NCBI GenBank assembly: GCA_947628325.1
Contig: CANQZL010000032.1
Span: forward strand, 1 to 11,532
Reading direction: 5' to 3'
Length of the DNA stretch: 11,532 nt
DNA from: an uncultured Bacilli bacterium
Lineage (GTDB): Bacteria; Bacillota_I; Bacilli_A; RF39; UBA660
Shown here: positions 1 through 6,941 of the stretch, piece after piece
Layout: every line of letters begins with the position of its first letter
How positions within the stretch are numbered: position 1 is the first letter of the stretch
Made by a program: the position numbers and the translations under genes
Notes under the pieces: generated by a model
The model's database searches: none
What the model was told of the DNA's origin: nothing
Seen by the model: only the letters and a program-made list of their open reading frames with translations

Positions 1-1
1 A

Positions 2-646
2 GATATGCCTAATTATGCTATATATGTTCATTCTTTAAAAAGTGATAGTAAATATTTTGGTTTCTTAAAATTAGCTGAGTTATCTTATGAACATGAAATG
101 AAAAGTAAAGCTAATGATTATGTCTTTGTAAAAGATAATTATGATGAATTAGTCAAAGAAGCTAATAAAGTTAAAGCTATTGTTAGTGAATATTTAGGTA
201 CCACTTCTATGATATATGGTGATGAAGACAATTCTAGTACGGAGGATGTTGATTCTTTACAAAATGATATTATTTTAGTAGCAGATGATTCAGAAGTAGT
301 TAGAGTATTTGTAAAAAAGATATTTGAAAATCAATATGAATTAGCATCTGCTAAGAATGGTGAAGAAACATTAAATATTATTAAAGAACACTTAGGAGAT
401 AATCGTATTAAAGCTATTTTACTAGATTTAAATATGCCAGTAGTTGATGGTTTTGCTGTTTTAGATTATTTGAAAGCTAATGACTTATTTAGTAAAATGC
501 CTGTAACTATTATTAGTGGAGATTCATCTAGTGAAGCTATTAATAAAGCATTTAATTATGATATAGTAGATATGTTAAATAAACCATTTAATGAAAATAA
601 AATTAAAGAAGTAGTTTTAAAAACCATTAATAAGAAAGGGAACTAG
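2..646 (+). CDS. C-terminal part of a phosphorelay protein: HPt domain followed by a receiver domain (5'-partial)
   Basis: Signalling protein that would pass phosphate from a histidine-containing phosphotransfer (HPt) domain to a receiver, or the reverse. Numbering from the Met at base 5: the HPt signature is VHSLKSDSKYFG with the likely phospho-His at H9, followed by helices to about residue 64. An acidic/Ser linker runs about 65-88. A CheY-type receiver covers about 88-208, with acidic pair D94/D95, phosphoacceptor D141 in LLDLNMP, Ser171 at the Thr/Ser position and K193 in NKPF. The HPt His normally lies in the second helix of a four-helix bundle, but here it is nine residues from the first visible Met and the frame is open to the window edge. 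The real protein therefore starts upstream and may carry further receiver or kinase domains. The stop codon lies inside a terminator hairpin. The hybrid kinase at 1823 is a plausible partner. Domain calls are secure; the full architecture cannot be seen. Confidence 0.85.
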   Translation, partial: DMPNYAIYVHSLKSDSKYFGFLKLAELSYEHEMKSKANDYVFVKDNYDELVKEANKVKAIVSEYLGTTSMIYGDEDNSSTEDVDSLQNDIILVADDSEVVRVFVKKIFENQYELASAKNGEETLNIIKEHLGDNRIKAILLDLNMPVVDGFAVLDYLKANDLFSKMPVTIISGDSSSEAINKAFNYDIVDMLNKPFNENKIKEVVLKTINKKGN

Positions 647-665
647 AGATATCTAGTTTTTTATT
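641..665 (+). terminator. Rho-independent terminator of the HPt-receiver gene
   Basis: A perfect 7-bp stem (AACTAGA / TCTAGTT) with a GATA loop at 641-658 is followed by a T-rich run (TTTTTATT). The TAG stop of the upstream gene is inside the left arm. Confidence 0.85.
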
Positions 666-668
666 GTC

Positions 669-697
669 TTGTTAATCTAAAAGTTTGATGTTATAAT
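669..697 (+). promoter_or_regulatory. Sigma-A-type promoter of the acyltransferase gene
   Basis: -35 TTGTTA (669-674), exactly 17 nt, then -10 TATAAT (692-697) with an extended TGn element (TGT at 689-691). It lies directly after the preceding terminator and 28 nt before the ATG at 726, with AGGAGGT at 714-720 as ribosome binding site. This predicts an independent transcript with a leader of about 20 nt. Confidence 0.8.
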
Positions 698-725
698 CAA
701 AATGACTTGCTTTAGGAGGTTTGGG

Positions 726-1712
726 ATGAATATATTAGCAGAAGAACAAAAAAAGCTGTTTGATAAAAGTTTAACAGAAAAAGAATTAAATGAAAAAACA
801 GAAGAATTTTTAAAGTTGTATTATAAATTACGAGAAAAAGATGAAAATAGTATTTGGAATAGATTAACTCTTGAACAAAGAAAAAGAATCCATTGGCTTA
901 TATTACTAATTTATAAGATTAAAAATCGTTTAGGTAACTTTTCATATGAAGTTTTAAATGATAAAAGAGAAAAAACTGATAGACCAATTATTTTTGTTAT
1001 ATCACATGTTGGTAAGTTTGATATAGAAGTAGTTAGTGAAGTAGTAAAAGATCATTATTATTTATTATCTGGAGATTATGAGCATATTCAAGGTATTATA
1101 GATGTTCCTTTTTTACTTTTAAATGGAGTACTTTTTTTTAACGAAAAGGATAAAGCAGATAGAAAACTAGTTACACAAAAAATGATTAATCATTTAAATT
1201 CTGGAGGGAATTTAATGTATTTTATAGAAGGTACTTGGAATATTACGCCAAATTTACCAATGCTACCTTGCTATTGGGGTATTGTTGATATAGCAAAATC
1301 AAGTAATGCGATAATAATACCAATAGCTGCTGATCAATATGGGAAAAAATTTGTTGTTAATGTTGGAGAAAACTTTGACATGGCGAAATTTGGTAATGGT
1401 AACGAAGAAAAAAGCAAGGCTATAACAGAACTTAGAGATGTATTAGCAACGTTGAAATGGGAGATATGGGAAAGTTTGCCACCTCTTTCACGAAAAGATT
1501 TAGTTGGAGATGAATGGGATAAATATAAGGCTGAAAGATTTAAAGAATGGCCATATTTTAACGAAGAGTATATAGATGGTTTAATATATAAACCAAAAAG
1601 TGTTGTAAATCAAGAAGATGTTTATGCTCCTATAAAAAAATTAGTACCATCTAAAAATAATGCTTTTTTATTAAATAAAAGAAATTCAGGATATCCTCAA
1701 GATAAAATATAA
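726..1712 (+). CDS. PlsC-like lysophospholipid/glycerolipid acyltransferase family protein
   Basis: Probable membrane-associated acyltransferase of the LPLAT/PlsC fold, 328 residues, presumably transferring an acyl chain to a lysolipid or other hydroxyl acceptor. The HX4D catalytic motif is visible as SHVGKFD with H94 and D99. The third block, usually EGTR, reads FIEGTW (167-171) and is followed by the Pro-rich stretch NITPNLPMLP. A buried strand AIIIPIA follows near 195-201. About 85 residues of charged, helical sequence precede the HX4D block, and about 70 charged residues follow the core; both are longer than in minimal PlsC. I see no clear transmembrane helix, although WLILLIY (57-63) could insert at the membrane surface. 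The start at 726 is preferred over an upstream ATG at 702 because AGGAGGT sits 5 nt before it and 702 lies at the predicted transcription start. Substrate is unknown; Trp in place of the Arg of EGTR argues against simply calling it plsC. Confidence 0.75.
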   Translation: MNILAEEQKKLFDKSLTEKELNEKTEEFLKLYYKLREKDENSIWNRLTLEQRKRIHWLILLIYKIKNRLGNFSYEVLNDKREKTDRPIIFVISHVGKFDIEVVSEVVKDHYYLLSGDYEHIQGIIDVPFLLLNGVLFFNEKDKADRKLVTQKMINHLNSGGNLMYFIEGTWNITPNLPMLPCYWGIVDIAKSSNAIIIPIAADQYGKKFVVNVGENFDMAKFGNGNEEKSKAITELRDVLATLKWEIWESLPPLSRKDLVGDEWDKYKAERFKEWPYFNEEYIDGLIYKPKSVVNQEDVYAPIKKLVPSKNNAFLLNKRNSGYPQDKI

Positions 1713-1720
1713 TTATTATA

Positions 1721-1764
1721 GATAAAAGTTGCTTTTTTAAAAACATGCACTTTTATCTTTTTTT
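1721..1764 (+). terminator. Rho-independent terminator after the acyltransferase gene
   Basis: A 9-bp perfect stem (GATAAAAGT at 1721-1729, ACTTTTATC at 1749-1757) can be extended by GC/GC next to the loop. The intervening loop is about 19 nt. A run of seven T (1758-1764) follows. Confidence 0.8.
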
Positions 1765-1769
1765 ATTGA

Positions 1770-1798
1770 ATGACATTATTTTAATTATGATGTATAAT
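1770..1798 (+). promoter_or_regulatory. Sigma-A-type promoter of the hybrid histidine kinase
   Basis: -35 ATGACA (1770-1775, one mismatch to TTGACA), 17-nt spacer, -10 TATAAT (1793-1798). It lies between the preceding terminator and the GAGGT ribosome binding site (1811-1815) of the ATG at 1823. Confidence 0.75.
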
Positions 1799-1822
1799 TA
1801 TATTAGAATAGAGGTATATAAT

Positions 1823-3724
1823 ATGGGTAATGGTTATTTAACTGGGGTTGCGTTCGCCCTTGCTGTTTTAACTAATCTAGTATTTTTCTTAAAAGGAAAA
1901 ATTGATAATTTTGAAACTTCAGTATACAAAAAGATGTTAATACTAAATTTATTAGAATCATTTTTTACTTCTATGATAGTTTTAATTGCTATTACGATAA
2001 ATAATACTTTAATTTTAAAAATACTCAACAAAGTAGATATAATTATAATTATTACTTGGTGTAGTTTGCTGTTTTATTATGTATATAAAATAACTTCAAA
2101 TCACAACAAGAATAATGATAAAGGGAAAAATTTTATACTAATTGTTAATTCTATCTTTTATATATTGGCAGTAATACTTGATGTTAATATTATTAATGAA
2201 AATGGTATAATGGATTCAAATGGCTCTGCAACGATGATTGGATTAATAGGTGCCCTTATATATATTTTTTTGATACTTGTAAGAATATTCTTTTCTACTC
2301 AGGAACAAAATAAGAAAAATAATAAAAAGTATATTCCTATTTATATTTTAATTATTTTATTAATACTAGCAGCTATAGCTAGAGTAGTAATTCCTGAAAT
2401 AAACTTTATATCAATTATTTTAAGTTTTGTTTGTTTAATTATGTATTTCACTATCGAAAATCCAGACATCAAAATGTTAGAACAAATTTCCTTGGCTAAA
2501 GATCATGCTGAAAGGGCTAATGCTGCTAAAACTGAATTTTTATCGAATATGTCTCATGAAATTAGAACACCACTTAATGCAATAGTTGGTTTTTCTGAAG
2601 CTATTATGGATGAAGATAATATAGATGCAGCTAAAAATGATGCTAAAGATATTATCCAAGCTTCGCAAAATTTATTGGAAATAGTAAATGGAATATTAGA
2701 TATATCTAAAATAGAAGCTAATAAAATGGATATAGTTAATACGGAGTATAATTTAAAAGAAGAATGTCAAAATTTAATAAAACTTATTAGACCACGTATA
2801 GGAGAAAAACCTATAGAACTAATATCTAATATTGCCATAGATATTCCTGATATTTTATATGGAGATAAAAATAAGATAAAAGAAATAATAAGTAATTTAT
2901 TAACGAATGCTGTTAAATATACTGATGCTGGAGAAATTAAATTTATAGTAAGTTGTATTAATAAAAATAATGAATCTTCTTTAATAATATCTGTTGAAGA
3001 TACGGGGCGTGGTATAAAGCCTGAAAAAATAGATAAATTGTTTACTAAATTTGAAAGATTAAGTGAAGATCGAAATACTACTATTGAAGGAGCAGGTTTA
3101 GGATTAGCTATTACGAAAAGTTTAGTTGAAATGATGGGTGGAAAAATCATTGTTCAATCTGTTTATGGAAGTGGTTCTAAATTTACAGTTTATTTAAAAC
3201 AAAGGATAATAAATAGAGTAGATGATAGAGTTATTACTGAAAATAAAGAAAATGAAAAGCTAGAATTGTATGGTAAAAAAGTATTAATTGTTGATGATAA
3301 TGATTTAAATATTAAAGTTACAAATAGGTTATTAGAAAAATATGGTATTATATCTGATCAAGCTACTTCTGGTAAAATTTGTTTGGAAAAAATAAATAAT
3401 GGAAATACTTATGATTTAATTTTGATGGATGATATGATGCCAAAATTAAGTGGAACAGAAACGTTACACATTTTAAAAGAAAATTTGAAATTTAAAACAA
3501 AAGTTGTAGCGTTAACTGCTAATGCAATTGAAGGAATGAAAGAAAAATATTTAGAAGAAGGTTTTGATGATTACTTATCAAAACCAATAGAGAAAAAAGA
3601 GTTAGAAAGAATTTTAAAAAAATACTTAAATAATGAAATAGAGAAAAATCATTTTGAACCTTTACCTGATGACTTTTATGAAATTTCAGATAAAGCAATA
3701 ATCTATATAAATGAACAAAAATAA
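1823..3724 (+). CDS. Membrane-bound hybrid sensor histidine kinase with C-terminal receiver domain
   Basis: Hybrid sensor kinase of 633 residues. The N-terminal third has about seven hydrophobic segments (roughly 5-23, 36-61, 72-89, 104-124, 138-158, 170-189, 193-209) with no extracellular domain of any size, so the signal is probably sensed in or at the membrane. A short coiled segment leads into a HisKA domain with SNMSHEIRTPLN (phospho-His H245). A HATPase follows with an N box (ISNLLTNAVKYT, about 356-367), a G1 box (VEDTGRGI, from about 391) and a G2 box (GAGLGLAI, 423-430). A receiver occupies about 484-600: D491/D492, phosphoacceptor D536 in LMDDMMP, T565 and K587 in SKP. There is no HPt domain here, so relay to an output regulator would need a separate HPt; one is encoded at 2-646. 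The start at 1823 is chosen over an upstream ATG at 1745 because 1745 lies inside the preceding terminator, and because a promoter and GAGGT precede 1823. The stimulus is unknown. Confidence 0.9.
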   Translation: MGNGYLTGVAFALAVLTNLVFFLKGKIDNFETSVYKKMLILNLLESFFTSMIVLIAITINNTLILKILNKVDIIIIITWCSLLFYYVYKITSNHNKNNDKGKNFILIVNSIFYILAVILDVNIINENGIMDSNGSATMIGLIGALIYIFLILVRIFFSTQEQNKKNNKKYIPIYILIILLILAAIARVVIPEINFISIILSFVCLIMYFTIENPDIKMLEQISLAKDHAERANAAKTEFLSNMSHEIRTPLNAIVGFSEAIMDEDNIDAAKNDAKDIIQASQNLLEIVNGILDISKIEANKMDIVNTEYNLKEECQNLIKLIRPRIGEKPIELISNIAIDIPDILYGDKNKIKEIISNLLTNAVKYTDAGEIKFIVSCINKNNESSLIISVEDTGRGIKPEKIDKLFTKFERLSEDRNTTIEGAGLGLAITKSLVEMMGGKIIVQSVYGSGSKFTVYLKQRIINRVDDRVITENKENEKLELYGKKVLIVDDNDLNIKVTNRLLEKYGIISDQATSGKICLEKINNGNTYDLILMDDMMPKLSGTETLHILKENLKFKTKVVALTANAIEGMKEKYLEEGFDDYLSKPIEKKELERILKKYLNNEIEKNHFEPLPDDFYEISDKAIIYINEQK

Positions 3725-3743
3725 AAGCACGTAAGTGCTTTTT
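3723..3743. terminator. Bidirectional terminator between convergent genes
   Basis: An 8-bp perfect stem (AAAAGCAC / GTGCTTTT) with a GTAA loop has a T run on the + strand and a T-rich run on the - strand. It overlaps the last base or two of the hybrid kinase stop and the stop codon of the convergent gene ending at 3742. Confidence 0.85.
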
Positions 3744-4689
3744 ATATTTGCTTTAATAAATATTTTTTATTTAAATATTTATTTATAAATTCATTTCTTA
3801 TAAAAACATATTCTAATGAGAAGTTGAAATAATTATTATATAGTCCTTCTTTATTTTTTTCATATAATTGATTTAAATAATTTAATTTATTACATATATT
3901 TTTATAAGTATTTTTACCTAATATTTTATCAAATTCTTTTGCAATTATATTATTTTCTAATAAAATATTTTTATTTATTAATTGTTTTATTTCCTTTATA
4001 TCATATAATGGTCTAAATAAGTTTACTAATAAATCTAAACCTTCAATTCGATAATTGTTTATATCAATATTAGGAAACATATTTAAAGCATTTTTAAGTT
4101 TTTTATTTTTAATATTATAATTTTTCAATTTAATTATTGTTTTTATAATATCTTCAGCTTGAAGAGTACTAAATATTTTATCAATAGTTTCATTATATTT
4201 TTTATTTTTATTTTCTATAATACCATTTTTAAAATAATCAAATTTAATTTTAAATATATTCTTTAATGAATATTTTTTATGTTTATTAAATAATATATAA
4301 TTTAATTCAGATGTTAAATACTCCAATGTTTTAATATTAGAACCACCTATGATTTTAAATAATAGATTATTATTAATTTTGATAGTTGGTAAGTTAGTTG
4401 ATAAATCAAACCATTTTTTTAAATAATTATTATTAAGTGGATCTTTATAATATAAGTTATTTTTTTCTTTTACTTGATATTTATTTTCATTTTCAAAAGT
4501 AAAATTAGTAAATACGATAGTATTATAAATATCTTCAATAAATTCATCACCATAATTTAGAATCATTCCTAAAGTTATTAAATAAAGATAATTTAGTAAA
4601 GATTCTGGATATTTTTTAGAAGCTAATAAGGTATCTAGAGTATAGATAACTGTATTAGATAAGGTATTGAAATTTATGTTATCTAACAT
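3742..4689 (-). CDS. Hypothetical protein, possibly a degenerate zincin-like (pseudo-peptidase) protein
   Basis: I do not recognise this 315-residue protein with confidence. It is soluble-looking, highly helical, very rich in Asn, Lys, Ile and Leu, and has no signal peptide or convincing transmembrane helix. The strand-helix segment IIGGSNIKTLEYLTSELNYILFN (about 113-135, with SELNY at 127-131) resembles the active-site helix of small zinc-peptidase-like families, where HELNH would be expected; Ser127 and Tyr131 replace both metal-binding His. Downstream, YNETIDKIFSTLQAEDI (about 165-181) could correspond to the helix with the third, acidic ligand. This is pattern reading, not a demonstrated homology. 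The start at 4689 has an AAAGGGGG ribosome binding site 7 nt away and a promoter upstream; an in-frame ATG at 4725 lies upstream of the predicted transcription start. It is transcribed alone and converges on the kinase gene. Confidence 0.6.
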   Translation of the reverse strand: MLDNINFNTLSNTVIYTLDTLLASKKYPESLLNYLYLITLGMILNYGDEFIEDIYNTIVFTNFTFENENKYQVKEKNNLYYKDPLNNNYLKKWFDLSTNLPTIKINNNLLFKIIGGSNIKTLEYLTSELNYILFNKHKKYSLKNIFKIKFDYFKNGIIENKNKKYNETIDKIFSTLQAEDIIKTIIKLKNYNIKNKKLKNALNMFPNIDINNYRIEGLDLLVNLFRPLYDIKEIKQLINKNILLENNIIAKEFDKILGKNTYKNICNKLNYLNQLYEKNKEGLYNNYFNFSLEYVFIRNEFINKYLNKKYLLKQI

Positions 4690-4715
4690 AATAATTCCCC
4701 CTTTAATTGGGTTGT

Positions 4716-4744
4716 ATACTAACATTAAATAGAGAAAAAGGCAA
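4716..4744 (-). promoter_or_regulatory. Probable promoter of the hypothetical protein gene
   Basis: Read on the minus strand: -35 TTGCCT (4744-4739), 17-nt spacer, -10 TAGTAT (4721-4716) preceded by an extended TGn element. The predicted start near 4709 leaves a leader of about 20 nt with the GGGGG ribosome binding site at 4701-4697. Confidence 0.5.
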
Positions 4745-4798
4745 ATTTATCTTAAAAAGATTGAAGAAAAAATAACTATATTGTATATATTGCCTTTT
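4736..4798. repeat. 9-bp spaced inverted repeat in the intergenic region
   Basis: AAAAGGCAA (4736-4744) and TTGCCTTTT (4790-4798) are perfect inverted copies separated by 45 nt. The left arm overlaps the -35 of the minus-strand promoter. The separation is too long for an ordinary terminator; a paired operator is possible but unproven. The rest of the 4726-4949 gap holds no open reading frame that I can support. Confidence 0.4.
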
Positions 4799-4935
4799 AT
4801 TACTTTGAAATAGAGTAAATTTTTAAATATGGTAAGATCTATAATGTTTTACTTAAGTAATCTGTTTGAAAAGTAATTAATACAATTATTTGACATAAAC
4901 ATTTTCTTATTAGTCAAAAAAAATAAATATTATAG

Positions 4936-4953
4936 TATAATTATAGTAGGTGA
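4936..4953 (+). promoter_or_regulatory. -10 element and ribosome binding site of the murG operon
   Basis: TATAAT (4936-4941) is followed after 6 nt by AGGTGA (4948-4953) and after 5 nt by the ATG at 4959. The best -35 candidate is TAGTCA (4911-4916) at a long 19-nt spacing, so it is weak. A perfect TTGACA at 4890-4895 is too far away to serve this -10. The predicted transcript begins at about the Shine-Dalgarno itself. Confidence 0.55.
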
Positions 4954-4958
4954 TTTCC

Positions 4959-6044
4959 ATGAAAATTATCGTTAGTGCAGGTGGAACAGGTGGTCATATA
5001 TATCCTGCTTTGGCAATTATAAATAAATTTAAAGAAAAAGAAAAAGATTTAGATGTATTATATATTGGGACTCATAATCGTATGGAAAAAGATTTGATAC
5101 CCAAAAGAGGAATTAAATATGAAGAAATTGAAATATTTGGTTTTTCTAAAAGTGCTATATTACAAGATATAAAGAATATTTTTTTAATTGAGAAGGCTAA
5201 GAAAAAATGTCTTAATATTATGAAAGAATTTAAACCAGATATTGTTTTGGGAATAGGTGGCTATGTTACATATCCTGTTATATGGGCAGCCAATAAATTG
5301 GGGATAAAAACATTTATTCATGAGCAGAATAGTGTACCTGGTAAAACAAATTTAGCTTTGCAAAATAAGGCTGATTTAATTGGGGTTTCATTTAAAGAAA
5401 CGGAACAAAAATTTACTAAAGCTAGGGGAGAAGTTTTTTATTCTGGGAATCCATGTGGAGAAAATGCTCTATCGATGAAAGCAATGGATAAGAGTGTTTT
5501 AGGACTAGATAAAAATAAAAAGTTAGTAGTAGTTGTAGCTGGTAGTCAAGGATCTGCTACTATTAATGAAAAAATGAAAGAATTTTTAAAAAAAGCAGCT
5601 ACTGAAAATTATGAAGTTTTCTATATTACAGGTAATGCTTTATATGATGAATTTATAAAAGGTCAAAGCTTTGCAGATAATGTTAAAGTTGTACCTTACT
5701 TAGATAATCTACCTTCTTTGCTTAAAATTACTGATTTAATTGTTACAAGAGCAGGAGCTTCTACTATGAGTGAAATTCTATCCCTTAATTTACCTGCTAT
5801 ATTTATTCCATCACCTTATGTTGCTAATAATCATCAATATTATAATGCTTTAGAAATTAAAAATAATGGTGGAGGAGAGTTAATATTAGAAAAAGATTTG
5901 ACAGCAGATATTTTAATAAGTAAAATTAATGAAGTGCTCAAAGATACTACTAAATATCAATTAATGAAAGAAAATTTACATAAAATGAGTATGAATAATA
6001 GTGGAGATGTAATATATAATAAATTAAAGGATTTGATAAAATGA
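4959..6044 (+). CDS. murG: UDP-N-acetylglucosamine--N-acetylmuramyl-(pentapeptide) pyrophosphoryl-undecaprenol N-acetylglucosamine transferase
   Basis: MurG transfers GlcNAc from UDP-GlcNAc to lipid I, giving lipid II on the inner face of the membrane. The 361-residue length is normal. Visible GT28 motifs: the Gly-rich loop SAGGTGGH (6-13, lipid I side), GIGGYVTYP (98-106), HEQNSVPGK (121-129), the second-domain loop AGSQGSATIN (194-203), and the donor site TRAGASTMSE (263-272) followed by NNHQYYNA (290-297). The start is the ATG at 4959. An in-frame GTG at 4950 is part of the AGGTGA Shine-Dalgarno and is not a sensible start. It is the first gene of the murG-murB-divIB-queH operon, the same murG-murB-divIB order as in the Bacillus subtilis division and cell-wall cluster. 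It ends in TGA and overlaps murB by 4 nt (ATGA), so the two are probably translationally coupled. Confidence 0.97.
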   Translation: MKIIVSAGGTGGHIYPALAIINKFKEKEKDLDVLYIGTHNRMEKDLIPKRGIKYEEIEIFGFSKSAILQDIKNIFLIEKAKKKCLNIMKEFKPDIVLGIGGYVTYPVIWAANKLGIKTFIHEQNSVPGKTNLALQNKADLIGVSFKETEQKFTKARGEVFYSGNPCGENALSMKAMDKSVLGLDKNKKLVVVVAGSQGSATINEKMKEFLKKAATENYEVFYITGNALYDEFIKGQSFADNVKVVPYLDNLPSLLKITDLIVTRAGASTMSEILSLNLPAIFIPSPYVANNHQYYNALEIKNNGGGELILEKDLTADILISKINEVLKDTTKYQLMKENLHKMSMNNSGDVIYNKLKDLIK

Positions 6045-6937
6045 TTACAGAGTTAAGAAAATATGGCGATGTTTATGAACATGAGGAATTAAAACCTTTA
6101 AATACATATCATATAGGTGGAACATGTAAATATTTGATTTCACCTAATTCTGTTCAAGATTTAATTAGTATTTTAAAGATACTTAAAAGTGAAAATATAA
6201 AATATTTAATTTTGGGTAATGGTTCTAATGTTGTTTTAAATGATAAAGAATATGACGGAGCTGTTATTAGATTAAATAAAATGAATGGTTTAAAAGTACA
6301 TCCTGATTTACAAATGGTTTATGCTGAAGCTGGTGTTGTTTTACCATATTTAGTTACGGAAACAGTAAATAATAATTTAATGGGATTAGAATTTGCTGCT
6401 GGTATACCAGGAACAATAGGGGGAGCAATATATGGTAATGCTGGAGCTTATAACTCTTGTATTATGGATTATATATTATCTGTAACAATTTTAGATGAAA
6501 ATTATGATATAAAAGTTCTTGAACATGAAGATATTGAATATTCTTATCGTCATACGATGTTCAAAGAACATAAAAATTATATTGTTTTAGCTGCTAAATT
6601 GTTTCTGAAAAGAGGAGATAAGCAAAATTCACTGGATATAATTGAAGATCGTCGTCAAAGGAGATTGGCGTCTCAACCATTAGAATATCCTTCAGCAGGT
6701 TCAGTATTTAGAAATCCTGATGGAGATTTTGCTGGAAGATTAATAGAATCATGTAATTTAAAAGGATATGCTATTGGTGGAGCTGAAGTTTCAGAAAAAC
6801 ATGCAAATTTCATAATAAATAAAAATAATGCAACCGGTAAAGATGTTCATGATTTAATAAATTATGTTCATGATGTTGTTTTAAATAAAACAGGAGTAGA
6901 TTTAATAGTTGAACAAGAATTTATAGATTGGGAGTAA
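6041..6937 (+). CDS. murB: UDP-N-acetylenolpyruvoylglucosamine reductase
   Basis: MurB is the FAD/NADPH enzyme that reduces UDP-GlcNAc-enolpyruvate to UDP-MurNAc, the second committed step of peptidoglycan synthesis. At 298 residues it has the shorter, Gram-positive (type II) form. Visible features: TYHIGGTCKYL (22-32), the FAD-binding GNGSNVVL (59-66), GIPGTIGGAIYGNAGAYN (121-138), SYRHTMFK (168-175), and the catalytic-Ser block PSAGSVFRNP (217-226, S221). The C-terminal GGAEVSEKHANFIIN (246-260) and VEQEF near 290-294 supply the expected acidic residue. AAGGA (6027-6031) inside the end of murG is the ribosome binding site, and the ATG overlaps the murG TGA. The gene is followed 4 nt later by divIB. 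The assignment is secure. Confidence 0.97.
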   Translation: MITELRKYGDVYEHEELKPLNTYHIGGTCKYLISPNSVQDLISILKILKSENIKYLILGNGSNVVLNDKEYDGAVIRLNKMNGLKVHPDLQMVYAEAGVVLPYLVTETVNNNLMGLEFAAGIPGTIGGAIYGNAGAYNSCIMDYILSVTILDENYDIKVLEHEDIEYSYRHTMFKEHKNYIVLAAKLFLKRGDKQNSLDIIEDRRQRRLASQPLEYPSAGSVFRNPDGDFAGRLIESCNLKGYAIGGAEVSEKHANFIINKNNATGKDVHDLINYVHDVVLNKTGVDLIVEQEFIDWE

Positions 6938-6941
6938 TAAA

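Noticed and set aside
1834..2031. Open frame on the minus strand inside the kinase gene
   Set aside because: It lies antisense to the transmembrane region of a clear gene, with no ribosome binding site and no recognisable protein features.
2767..3150. 127-codon open frame on the minus strand inside the kinase gene
   Set aside because: It is antisense to conserved HATPase motifs, which explains the open frame; no start signal is visible.
4950..4952. In-frame GTG as an upstream start of murG (the same situation occurs at 10885)
   Set aside because: The GTG is part of the AGGTG Shine-Dalgarno sequence of the ATG nine bases downstream, so it cannot be both.
6042..6044. Possible use of TGA as Trp (mycoplasma-type code)
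   Set aside because: murG ends at TGA at its normal length with the murB start overlapping it, and no in-frame TGA occurs inside any conserved protein.
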